Shown: positions 1-8,322, counted from the first letter of the stretch. The stretch is 16,440 nt of DNA from Oscillospiraceae bacterium (GCA_031283835.1 JAITBA010000045.1:1-16440); one strand, 5' to 3'. Translations and numbers: made by a program. The notes: generated by a model from the letters alone, not told the origin.

Positions 1-3000
1 GGCGGCCAGCCAGTGAACGGCAAGAGCGCCATCGAAACCGACGCCGACTGCCTGCCGGATAAACCGGAAATCACCTTGTATAAGCACTGGACGCCAGTCC
101 CGGCAGGGCAGGAGGGCAGCGCAAAGGTTTTCTTCCACCCCTATGACCAAGTGGAGAATTCGCCGGAATATGCCCGGATTCTCCAGGGCAACTACAACAC
201 CTTGGGCTACCCGGCCACGGCCGATTTGATGACGTACCGTGAGCTGCTGCCCGATTTGGACTCCACGCCGCAACGCTGGGATTTGGCGGGCACCTGCGCC
301 GGCTGGACATGGCAGGGCTGGAAAGTGGAAATTATTGACAAAATGACCAGCGAACGTGTGCTGGTGCGCAACCACGGTGAGGGTGACAACCGGGATGTGA
401 ATTACCCCGAAAACACCTTTGCCGTGCTGCACCGCAACGACACCGTGTGGTTGCCCAGCAGCGAATCGCTCGAAGTGCACCTTTATGGCACATGGAGCCA
501 GGATAAGGTGACCATCACGCGCAACACGCGCGGCGGCACGCCCATGGAAGCAATCGAGATTGATAGGGAGATTGAAACCTATCTTCTCGACGAGAGCAGC
601 ACCACACTGGGAGCACCGACCCGCGCGGGCTACATCTTTGCCGGTTGGGCCAGCTTCGATCCCGCTGCAAAGAAGACGGCGAGTCTCAACTGGGAAGAAA
701 ATGTGTGGGGTGACATCACAAAATCGGGCAAACCGGTGAAGACTTGGAACGTGGATAACCTGCTGCAAGTGCAAAACAGCCGGAACCTGATTGTCTACGC
801 CGTGTGGCACCGTGACCCGAACCATAAGGTGAAGCTCATCTTCGATGCCCAAGGCGGCATTGTGCCTGACGGCGAAACCCCAGACCTGCTGAAGACCGAC
901 GGCATGCCCGGCGACCAGAGCTATACCCTGGTGACGGCAGGCAACAAGGTGAACGACGGCAGCACCTTTGAAGCGCCCACGACCGCCAAGGCGGGGTACA
1001 GCTGGGACGGGAACTGGTACACGCTGCCGGTGGGCGGCGAGGTGATTAGCGACTGGGCTAATTATATTGTGGAAGCGGAAAACGCGGACTCTGCGGGTTC
1101 CAATGTCGACCCTGTTCGCCGCGTGTATGCCCACTGGAAAACGCTTAATGAAGGCACCGATGTGTATTGGCACGGCGTTGGCGGTTTCTATGTGGAAGGC
1201 TCCGACAAGAAGTCGATGATCAACTGGTATGGGTTGGACGCGGGCATTCTGTTCCAGGAGGCGTGGCAATACTCCAATGTGAAATTCCCCGACAAAGACG
1301 GCCTGCCGCTGTTCACCCGCGCGGGTTACGAGTTCATCGGCTGGTACACCACAGCGAATTATGCCGAGAACACGCAGATCCATCAGAACAGCCCGATTGA
1401 GCCGCAATACACGCTCAGCGGGGATCCCTCCAGTGCGGTGGAAGAGCTATATGCCCGCTGGCAGCCCGCTCTGAATAGCGTAGCCATTGCCTACGATTAT
1501 GCGGGTGGCGTGCGCAAGAACGACAGCGCGACCAGCCAGGTCCCCACCAAAAATGTGACCCCGGCGGACGACCGTGCGATTCCCGCCATTGACAGCCCCT
1601 ATAGCAAATGGGCGGCAGATGAATTTGCACCGGGCTACCTGATGCGCGCCGGTTGGGAATTCGACGGCTGGTACTATGACGACGCAAAAGTGACAGGCGA
1701 CGACCCGGTGGTGCCCCACGCCGACGCGCCGACCGTGCAATTCGGCGGGGACACGGAGAGCTATGTGCTGATTACCCTCAAGGCCCGGTGGAAGATTGCG
1801 AGCACCCCGGTGCTGGTCACTTGGCGCGCCAACCGCTTCACGGACGATAGCGAAAGCCAGGACGAACGCAAGCGCGCGGGCGACGTGCTCTATGCCGCCT
1901 TTGCCCCGCCCGGCAAAAAATTCATCAACCCGGGCTACGAGCTGATCGGCTGGTCGAGCAGTGATTTGCGCACGCTGGATGCCGCCGGCAACCAGGTGGC
2001 GCCCGCGAACAACGCCACCAGCTGGCCCGCGGGTCAGACCTGGTTTTACACCGTAAGCCCCCGCTTCACGGACACCTTCAGCGGGCGGCCGCTGGAATTG
2101 CTGCCCAACATCGCGCTGGACAGTAGTAGTAATGTGTTCCATGTGCAGCTTAACGCGCAGTGGCAGGCAGTGGATCCGCAAATTGACCCCGACAATGCGG
2201 TGTTGCTTAAGTTCGACGTGAATGGCGGCACAGCGTTGCTGCGCACGGAATATCCCGTGCAGGCGGGCGCGAAGTATAGCGATTCCTTCCCCAAGAGTTT
2301 CGAGTTCGACTTCGGCGTTAGAGACAGCGAAAGCATCACGCCCCACACCGCGCGCGCGGGCTACGCATTCAAGGGCTGGGAACGCTACAACGGCGACGAC
2401 CTGACTACTCCGGTGGCAACCTACGACGGCAACAACAATGACGAAGTGATTCAGCCTTCGTACGAGAGCCGCGAGATTTACTTCAAGGCTGTGTGGAAGG
2501 CGATCACAGGCGGTGTGACGATTCTCTATGAAACAAACAACGGCACGCCGGTGGAAAAAGTCACCGCCACGGCAGGCGAGGCCTATGGCGCACTGGTTGG
2601 TGTGAGCCTTTCGACCCGCCCGGGCTTCGTTCTGGAGGGCTGGTACCTGGATGAAACCCTTGTCAACCAGGTGACGGCTGCGGATTTTGTGACCCCGGCC
2701 CCCGAGAGCAACGTGATTACTCTTTATGCCAAGTGGGCCCCCCGCGTGCAAGTGCAACTGCGGTTCGATGAGCAGAACAAGACCCGCGCCGTCGCGGTTG
2801 ACTACACCGAAACCCTGATTAAAGACGACAAGGGCGATGTGCTCACCTGGGACGTGACGGCGGGCGACACCTATGGCAGCTTGCGACCCAAGCGTTTGCT
2901 GCCCGAACCGGTGCGCAAGGGCTACAAATTCTTGGGCTGGCACACCCGGCGGCAGGTATTCCGCGCTGAGGAGGACAGCCAGTGGCTGGTGGAAGACGCC

Positions 3001-5070
3001 GACGACGTGGAACCCCAGAGCTTTATTCACGAGAGCGTTGTTCGCGAAAATTCCACCACCATCAGCCTCAGCGGCTTCCAGAATAAGGACGAAGAGTTCT
3101 TCCTAACCAGCATCAACCAATACAAAAAGGGCGGCGTGGTGCTCACCTTGTTTGCCCATTGGGAGCCTGAGAAATACGGCGTGACGGTCAACTTCCTCTA
3201 CGAGCCCTATTCGCTGCTGTTTAGCACCGTTGCGCTGGCCAATGAAGACCGCACCAATAACCCCACAGCCGTGCTTGATGGCCCCGGTGCTGTGCCTGTG
3301 CAGTACCGCGTGACGGTGGACGGGTTCTATGGCTACGACGATCAGCACCCAAGCGAAGTGAACTGGTTGTTCCCCTATCCAAAGGAGCAAGCGGATATGC
3401 CGACTATTTCGGGCACCGGCAACTTGGCTGACTGGTATGACCTGCGGCTGCCCGTGGCACAGCTGCCCGGCTACAGCTTCGAGGGCTGGTTCCTGGAACG
3501 GCACAAGTTCGGCGAAAACGACCCCCCGCTGTCACCGCAAGATGTATTGGAGCAGATTACAGAAGACACTCCTGTGTATCTGCCCGACCCGGATGATAAC
3601 CTGATCAACTTGTATGCGCACTTCCAGCCGCAAAACGCGGGCCAGGCCGTGAACCTGCACCCGACCTATGAAGATGACGACACCATCGCCATCACCTATG
3701 GCGGGAACACCTACAGCTACACAGGGGCAGAGAAGTCCAATTGGTCACTGAAACTGACCCATGAGCAGCTGTACTACACGGAAAACCTACAATATGCTAG
3801 CCCTGTGTTGTTGGGCGATGTGGTTCCGACTCGCGACGGCTACAACTTCGATGGCTGGTACACTTCGGAGGAAGCAGCGAAAACCAGGCGGGAGAGCGAC
3901 CGCATCAAGGGCGACAGCAAGCACGAGGACGGTACGCCGCCGCACTTCACGGACAAGAACGCTGATGAATGGTATCTGTCCTCCGAAAGCGCGCACACAC
4001 TCTATGCCGCGTGGAGACCTGACAGCGAGATCATCCTCAGCTTTGTGAACCCTGTGGGCCCGAACCCGCCGCAAAGAACCGTTGCCTTCGATGCGCCCTA
4101 TGGCAGCTTGCCCGACCCGAGCGTGCCCGGCACCGACTATTATGTGCCCGGTTACGTTTTTAAGGGTTGGTACGATGCGCCCAGCGGTGGAAATCTGGTG
4201 ACAGAAGCGGATATTGTTAAGAACCCGAAAGACCACACACTCTATGCCCGCATGGAAGGCGCGTCCATCAAGGTGGCTTTTGTGCCGCAAGGCGGCAAGG
4301 TTGACCCAGCCGAGAAAGAAGTCGTCTTCGCGCTGGCCTATGGTGCGCTGCCTGCTCCTCTCCGCGACGGCTACAAGTTCCTTGGCTGGTACACCGCGCC
4401 CGACGCCGAAAAGGATAAAGGCCAGTGGATCAACGCCAAAACGGAAGTCACAAACCCAGAAAGCCACAAAGTTTATGCCCAGTGGCAGGCGCTGACCGAT
4501 TTGAAGGTGATCTTTGACCCGGTGCGCGGCACGGTGGCCCCCGGCATGAAGAGTGTCGCATTCGACCAGCCCTATGGCACCCTGCCGCTGCCGGTGCGGC
4601 CCGGCTACGTGTTTGTTGGCTGGTACACCGACGAAGAGGGCGGTTTCCTCATCGAAGACTACGTGCCCGTGAAGACCTCGTCCGCGCATGTGCTCTATGC
4701 CCACTGGCACGCGCTGCCCACGCCGCCCGTGATTATCCCGGTGGTGATTGACAGCGGCAGCAGCGGCGGCGATGTCTATAACAACCTGACGAACGTGATT
4801 GTCATTTATAACTGCGACTGCGGCACGTGCGACGGCAGCGGACCCTGTGGCTGTGCCAGCTGCCCCAACCGCAGCGACCCGACCGACCCGCAGTACCCCG
4901 GCAATGACCCGAGTTATTCGGGCAACCAAGGTTTGGTGCCGGGCGGCTACAACCCGCCACCGCCCACGGGCGAGAATTACACCGTTGCGATCATCGCGGC
5001 AGTGTTGCTTGGCGCAGCGGTTACCGGCTGCGTAATTGTGACAGTGCGCAAGCGCAAAGACGACGAATAA
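1..5070 (+). CDS. Giant InlB-B/Flg_new repeat surface protein, sortase-anchored type (5' partial)
   Basis: The reading frame is open to the left edge (G-G-Q-P precedes a GTG at 13), so the N-terminus and any signal peptide lie outside; about 1,689 residues are visible. At least 14 modules follow the InlB B-repeat (Listeria-Bacteroides repeat, Flg_new) pattern: a GYxFxGW strand near bases 628, 994, 1324, 1651, 1933, 2359, 2623, 2920, 3469, 3838, 4150, 4369 and 4603, each closed by a strand like LYAxW. A first, degenerate copy (TWQGW) lies near base 300. After the last module come a Ser/Gly stretch, two CxCxxC motifs (about 4810-4857) and a Pro/Gly spacer. Then come PPPTGE, a hydrophobic helix (AIIAAVLLGAAVTGCVIV) and the tail RKRKDDE, which is the layout of a cell-wall sorting signal. 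Such repeats are beta-grasp modules in surface adhesins. A role as adhesin or wall-bound stalk is inferred; no catalytic domain is visible. Confidence 0.88.
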   Translation, partial: GGQPVNGKSAIETDADCLPDKPEITLYKHWTPVPAGQEGSAKVFFHPYDQVENSPEYARILQGNYNTLGYPATADLMTYRELLPDLDSTPQRWDLAGTCAGWTWQGWKVEIIDKMTSERVLVRNHGEGDNRDVNYPENTFAVLHRNDTVWLPSSESLEVHLYGTWSQDKVTITRNTRGGTPMEAIEIDREIETYLLDESSTTLGAPTRAGYIFAGWASFDPAAKKTASLNWEENVWGDITKSGKPVKTWNVDNLLQVQNSRNLIVYAVWHRDPNHKVKLIFDAQGGIVPDGETPDLLKTDGMPGDQSYTLVTAGNKVNDGSTFEAPTTAKAGYSWDGNWYTLPVGGEVISDWANYIVEAENADSAGSNVDPVRRVYAHWKTLNEGTDVYWHGVGGFYVEGSDKKSMINWYGLDAGILFQEAWQYSNVKFPDKDGLPLFTRAGYEFIGWYTTANYAENTQIHQNSPIEPQYTLSGDPSSAVEELYARWQPALNSVAIAYDYAGGVRKNDSATSQVPTKNVTPADDRAIPAIDSPYSKWAADEFAPGYLMRAGWEFDGWYYDDAKVTGDDPVVPHADAPTVQFGGDTESYVLITLKARWKIASTPVLVTWRANRFTDDSESQDERKRAGDVLYAAFAPPGKKFINPGYELIGWSSSDLRTLDAAGNQVAPANNATSWPAGQTWFYTVSPRFTDTFSGRPLELLPNIALDSSSNVFHVQLNAQWQAVDPQIDPDNAVLLKFDVNGGTALLRTEYPVQAGAKYSDSFPKSFEFDFGVRDSESITPHTARAGYAFKGWERYNGDDLTTPVATYDGNNNDEVIQPSYESREIYFKAVWKAITGGVTILYETNNGTPVEKVTATAGEAYGALVGVSLSTRPGFVLEGWYLDETLVNQVTAADFVTPAPESNVITLYAKWAPRVQVQLRFDEQNKTRAVAVDYTETLIKDDKGDVLTWDVTAGDTYGSLRPKRLLPEPVRKGYKFLGWHTRRQVFRAEEDSQWLVEDADDVEPQSFIHESVVRENSTTISLSGFQNKDEEFFLTSINQYKKGGVVLTLFAHWEPEKYGVTVNFLYEPYSLLFSTVALANEDRTNNPTAVLDGPGAVPVQYRVTVDGFYGYDDQHPSEVNWLFPYPKEQADMPTISGTGNLADWYDLRLPVAQLPGYSFEGWFLERHKFGENDPPLSPQDVLEQITEDTPVYLPDPDDNLINLYAHFQPQNAGQAVNLHPTYEDDDTIAITYGGNTYSYTGAEKSNWSLKLTHEQLYYTENLQYASPVLLGDVVPTRDGYNFDGWYTSEEAAKTRRESDRIKGDSKHEDGTPPHFTDKNADEWYLSSESAHTLYAAWRPDSEIILSFVNPVGPNPPQRTVAFDAPYGSLPDPSVPGTDYYVPGYVFKGWYDAPSGGNLVTEADIVKNPKDHTLYARMEGASIKVAFVPQGGKVDPAEKEVVFALAYGALPAPLRDGYKFLGWYTAPDAEKDKGQWINAKTEVTNPESHKVYAQWQALTDLKVIFDPVRGTVAPGMKSVAFDQPYGTLPLPVRPGYVFVGWYTDEEGGFLIEDYVPVKTSSAHVLYAHWHALPTPPVIIPVVIDSGSSGGDVYNNLTNVIVIYNCDCGTCDGSGPCGCASCPNRSDPTDPQYPGNDPSYSGNQGLVPGGYNPPPPTGENYTVAIIAAVLLGAAVTGCVIVTVRKRKDDE

Positions 5071-5079
5071 CCCCCCCAC

Positions 5080-5110
5080 CCCGGCGCATGAAAATTGCGC
5101 CGGGTTTTTT
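5080..5110 (+). terminator. Intrinsic terminator of the repeat-protein gene
   Basis: A perfect 9-bp stem, CCCGGCGCA (5080-5088) with TGCGCCGGG (5096-5104), has a 7-base loop and is followed by six T. It starts 9 bases after the stop codon, so the gene is transcriptionally separated from the MACPF gene. Confidence 0.93.
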
Positions 5111-5113
5111 AAT

Positions 5114-5170
5114 GCCGCCTTCGGGGGTGGGGGAGTTGCTGCCCTGCCACCTTCGGGTGCGGGGGACGTT
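5114..5170 (+). repeat. Two imperfect direct copies of a TTCG-loop hairpin
   Basis: In the 326-base gap between the two surface-protein genes, a block starting GCCGCCTTCGGG (5114-5136) recurs as GCCACCTTCGGG (5146-5170). Both run on into a G-rich stretch and end in GTT. Each can form a short stem closed by a TTCG tetraloop; the clearest is CACC-TTCG-GGTG. No function is evident. The rest of the gap holds an untested 25-codon frame, an AT-rich stretch and the MACPF promoter. Confidence 0.5.
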
Positions 5171-5248
5171 ATGAAAGAAGCTGCGGTTTTCATATCTGAC
5201 AAGAAAGCGGCGCTGTATTCCGTTCGGTTTAGCGCTTTTGTACAATAA
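5171..5248 (+). CDS. Possible 25-residue small ORF (doubtful)
   Basis: ATG at 5171 opens 25 codons ending in TAA at 5246-5248 (MKEAAVFISDKK...). The upstream GGGGGA is close to the start and only a weak Shine-Dalgarno match. There is no visible promoter of its own and no recognisable motif. It lies between the terminator of the first gene and the MACPF promoter. It may simply be chance; it is recorded because this gap has no other gene. Confidence 0.12.
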   Translation: MKEAAVFISDKKAALYSVRFSAFVQ

Positions 5249-5311
5249 AATTTTTTGTGCGATGTGCTACAAAAGAATTCGAAAAAAAATGAATTTTTGC
5301 CAAAAAATTGC

Positions 5312-5340
5312 TTGCAAGCGTGAACATTCTATGATATAAT
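5312..5340 (+). promoter_or_regulatory. SigA-type promoter of the MACPF gene, with a palindrome over the -35
   Basis: TTGCAA (5312-5317), a 17-base spacer and TATAAT (5335-5340). A TG one base upstream of the -10 (5332-5333) makes an extended -10 element. Transcription would start near 5347, giving a leader of about 50 bases. The perfect 10-bp palindrome GCTTGCAAGC (5310-5319) overlaps the -35 and could be an operator, although short palindromes also occur by chance. Confidence 0.82.
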
Positions 5341-5396
5341 AAAAAGGAGACCATAGCAGAATCGTTTGACCCAATTCTATGAAGGAGTGAAGAAAC

Positions 5397-8294
5397 ATGC
5401 GCAAACCCGTCCGTAAGACGATCGCGATTGTTGTGGCAGCCCTGCTTATGATGACCGCGATTCCGCTCACACTAGCCGCGAACACGGGAGAAACGGTTGA
5501 CATCAGCAAAGAAACCTCCCGTCTGGCAACCACAGTGAATGCGTTCTCGGAAAACCCCTACTCGGCGCGGGGGCAATGGCTTTGGAAAGACGGCGCCAAA
5601 TTCCAGGCCAAACAAAGCCCAAACACTACAAGCGACGGATACCTTTCCACGGGCACAAACATTTCCGACTTTTTAACCGCACAGGCCAACGCCCGCAACA
5701 TTAAATTTGAGCTTGGCGTGGCGGCCACCTTCTATGGCATTACCGCAAAGGTGGGCTACAACCTCAACTACAAACACGCAACCACCAGCGAGGAGCACGT
5801 TTATACCAACGAGTTCTTCTACAACTACCAGTACCGCCAGACGCTGGCCAACCAGCAGTTGGTGGGGATTTATCCCGGCAATGTGGGGCTGCTGCAAGAG
5901 AACCTGAGTGACAGCGCGTCGAATGCTCTGCTTAATGCAGACCCCGACGAGCTCTTCAAGAACTACGGCACCCATGTGGTGCTGGGTTGCGACATTGGCG
6001 GCACGCTGGAGCTGAACGCCCGCGCGTCCACCACCAACACTTCCCTTAAGCTCACCGAAAACGAAGACATGAAGCACACGATCCCAATCAGCGTCGGTTC
6101 AATCGGCAAAATCGTGGATGTTAAAACCGAAACGATCATTCAGGATATCCAGGAAGTGACCAAGACCTGGAAAAGCGAGAATGTCACGTTTAATACCAGC
6201 ACCGGCACCATTGGCGGGCCCGGATTTTCCTCGGCACAGGTGTTCAAGGAGAATCCCGCGCTGGTGGAGAAAAAGATTGAAGACTGGGCCAAAGGCGTGA
6301 AGGAAGACAACGCGGGCATCATTGCCAACGGCAACCTGAGCGTGGCGCCGCTGTGGGACCTGCTGCCTCCGGGCAACACCGCCCGCAAGGCCCAACTGAT
6401 GCGCGCTTACTACCAAAAAGCCAACGAAATCAACGACACGTTCTTCCAGGATGCGGTGTATTATTCCCGCACCACCGAACTGCCCACGAAGTATGGCACG
6501 CCCATCTCTTCGGCGGCAGAGCTGAGCCAGCTGAACAACAGCAGCAAGACCTATTATTTGACCGGCGAAATCGTGCTGACCGGCACCCAGAGCCCCATCA
6601 ATGGCTTTAGCGGCACCTTCGACGGCCAGGGCTATGCGATTAAAGGCGTGAATATCTCCAACACGAACCGCGGCAGCGTCGTGGGCTTCTTTGGCGAACT
6701 GAAAGGTGCGACCATCAAAGGCCTGCGCCTTGAAGGCACCGTGAAAGGCGCCGACAACGTGGGCGGTTTTGCGGGGATTATGGATGGCGGTGAAATCTAT
6801 AACTGTATCAACCGCATCAACGTGACCTCGGAGGGCACGGTGAACAAGGGTGCGGTAGGCGGCTTTGCCGGCACAGCCAAGGGCGGCGCCGTTATCACCA
6901 ACAGCACCAACTACGGCACAGTCAATGCGACCAGCACCATCTATAAGACGGATAGCTGGGGCGAACCCTACAAACAAGCATTGCTTTCTGAGCACAAGGA
7001 CGCGGTAGTGGCGGCCGGCGGCATTGTTGGCGCCAACGACGGTAGTAGCCAGAATGTGGTCATTCGCTTTACTTCAAACCAAGGCAACGTCACCAACACC
7101 GCCAAGGGCTGGAGGTTTAACGCGACCAAAGCTGACCCGTCGCATTACTACAAATCCATGGATGCAAGCCGTTCGGGCGGAATCATCGGCCTGACCCGCG
7201 GTTATTTGCAGGTGCAAGATTGCCAGAATACCGGCACGATCAAGGCAAATGGTGTCGCCGGTGGCATCGTGGGCGAAAAAATCAGCGGCAATGCCACCAA
7301 CACCAGCATCTTCAACAGCCAAATTGGCGCACTGATTGTGGGCGAGCTGAAGGGCTATGTTGTTGGCAGGGTGAATGAGGCCCTCTCGGGCAGCGGCAAC
7401 ATCTATAAGAACGGCGACAGCGATGTCAATGGCAACTACGCCTTTGGTGTGGACGACACGGCGTTTAGGACCAAGAAGACCTACACCGACAACACCGCGC
7501 AAGACTTCAACTCCTACTGGAAAATTGACCCCAATACCATCCCCTACCTCCAAAAGAAGGTGGCTGGCATTTCGATCGATAAGGCTGCTTCCACAAAGGT
7601 GTATCCGGCGTATGGTGCGGTCACGTTGAGCAGCGACAAAAAATTGACGGATATCGTTGTGAAAGAGCGCTACACAGATGGCACCAGCGCCACGGTGTAT
7701 ACCGGCTTTAAGCTGATTTATAACTTTGATATCGACGACCCCGCAAACGTGAATAAGAACAAAATTGTGGTCATCAAGGACGACTGCTTCGATGTGCTGG
7801 AGGTGGAGCTAACCCCCGTGACCCCTGTGGCTCTGGAAGTGCTTGAGATTTCCAAAGGTCTGGTCGAGGGCGAGGGTATCCCGGCCGATGCGATTCTGCT
7901 GCGGGCGACTCTGAGCAATGGCGACGTGATCATTCCGGCGGCCAACGAGGTGGTTTATGCGGTCAACGGCAACACAGTGACAGCATCTTACACCCAAGGC
8001 GGCGAGACGAAGTCCTTCACCTTCACAACAGATTTCGAGCCTCCCGCCCAAAACGACAGCCCGGAGCCAGCTCCAGAGACGGAACCCAACGACGATGGCG
8101 ACGACAACCCCGGTGATGGTTCAAGCAACCCCAGTGGCGACAACCCCGGTGATGGTTCAGGCAACCCCAGTGGCGACAACACCAACGCCAAAAAATATAT
8201 CAGCTTGTTTGGCAAAACAACAAAGTGGGAAGATACCGGAATCAACTGGTTCCTTTGTATCGTTTTGTTTGGCTGGATTTGGATGTCATTCTAA
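5397..8294 (+). CDS. Secreted MACPF (perforin-like) protein with GLUG-type repeats and a hydrophobic C-terminal tail
   Basis: 965 residues. ATG is preceded by AAGGAG (5382-5387) at 9 bases. Residues 1-27 form a signal peptide (KPVRK, hydrophobic core, TLA). Residues about 30-345 match the MACPF/CDC pore-former layout: the signature YGTH...GG is at 190-202 (YGTHVVLGCDIGG), with Val where the family usually has Phe or Tyr after the His. Gly-rich GLUG-like motifs follow near residues 427, 455, 487, 540, 593 and 621 (VGGFAG, AGGIVG, SGGIIG), the style of a surface beta-structure. Residues about 715-900 look like Big-type beta modules. A linker of duplicated DNPGDGS/NPSG units leads to a tail with KTTKW and a terminal hydrophobic run ending FGWIWMSF; there is no LPXTG motif and no basic stop-transfer tail. 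MACPF proteins insert into membranes as oligomeric rings, and some Bacteroides members kill competitors. Whether the target here is bacterial or host is unknown. Confidence 0.87.
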   Translation: MRKPVRKTIAIVVAALLMMTAIPLTLAANTGETVDISKETSRLATTVNAFSENPYSARGQWLWKDGAKFQAKQSPNTTSDGYLSTGTNISDFLTAQANARNIKFELGVAATFYGITAKVGYNLNYKHATTSEEHVYTNEFFYNYQYRQTLANQQLVGIYPGNVGLLQENLSDSASNALLNADPDELFKNYGTHVVLGCDIGGTLELNARASTTNTSLKLTENEDMKHTIPISVGSIGKIVDVKTETIIQDIQEVTKTWKSENVTFNTSTGTIGGPGFSSAQVFKENPALVEKKIEDWAKGVKEDNAGIIANGNLSVAPLWDLLPPGNTARKAQLMRAYYQKANEINDTFFQDAVYYSRTTELPTKYGTPISSAAELSQLNNSSKTYYLTGEIVLTGTQSPINGFSGTFDGQGYAIKGVNISNTNRGSVVGFFGELKGATIKGLRLEGTVKGADNVGGFAGIMDGGEIYNCINRINVTSEGTVNKGAVGGFAGTAKGGAVITNSTNYGTVNATSTIYKTDSWGEPYKQALLSEHKDAVVAAGGIVGANDGSSQNVVIRFTSNQGNVTNTAKGWRFNATKADPSHYYKSMDASRSGGIIGLTRGYLQVQDCQNTGTIKANGVAGGIVGEKISGNATNTSIFNSQIGALIVGELKGYVVGRVNEALSGSGNIYKNGDSDVNGNYAFGVDDTAFRTKKTYTDNTAQDFNSYWKIDPNTIPYLQKKVAGISIDKAASTKVYPAYGAVTLSSDKKLTDIVVKERYTDGTSATVYTGFKLIYNFDIDDPANVNKNKIVVIKDDCFDVLEVELTPVTPVALEVLEISKGLVEGEGIPADAILLRATLSNGDVIIPAANEVVYAVNGNTVTASYTQGGETKSFTFTTDFEPPAQNDSPEPAPETEPNDDGDDNPGDGSSNPSGDNPGDGSGNPSGDNTNAKKYISLFGKTTKWEDTGINWFLCIVLFGWIWMSF
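8103..8174 (+). repeat. Two tandem 36-base repeats coding the Asn/Pro/Gly linker
   Basis: Units at 8103-8138 and 8139-8174 differ at one base (Ser to Gly) and encode DNPGDGS-x-NPSG twice, followed by a partial third unit (GACAAC). This in-frame minisatellite separates the folded part of the MACPF protein from its hydrophobic tail, so its copy number may vary between strains. Confidence 0.9.
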
Positions 8295-8322
8295 AATCCT
8301 AATCGTTATGCATTAAAACCAT

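Noticed and set aside
1447..3030. Minus-strand open frame of 527 codons opposite the repeat protein
   Set aside because: It is rich in His, Arg, Val and Ala without domains, and the plus strand encodes a clear repeat protein over the same bases; it is a shadow of high-GC coding DNA.
3787..5202. Minus-strand open frame of 471 codons
   Set aside because: Low-complexity composition, no motifs, and it runs through the terminator of the plus-strand gene; a shadow of that gene.
6099..6995. Minus-strand frame of 298 codons opposite the MACPF gene
   Set aside because: No recognisable motif and no ribosome site; the MACPF and GLUG motifs are on the plus strand.
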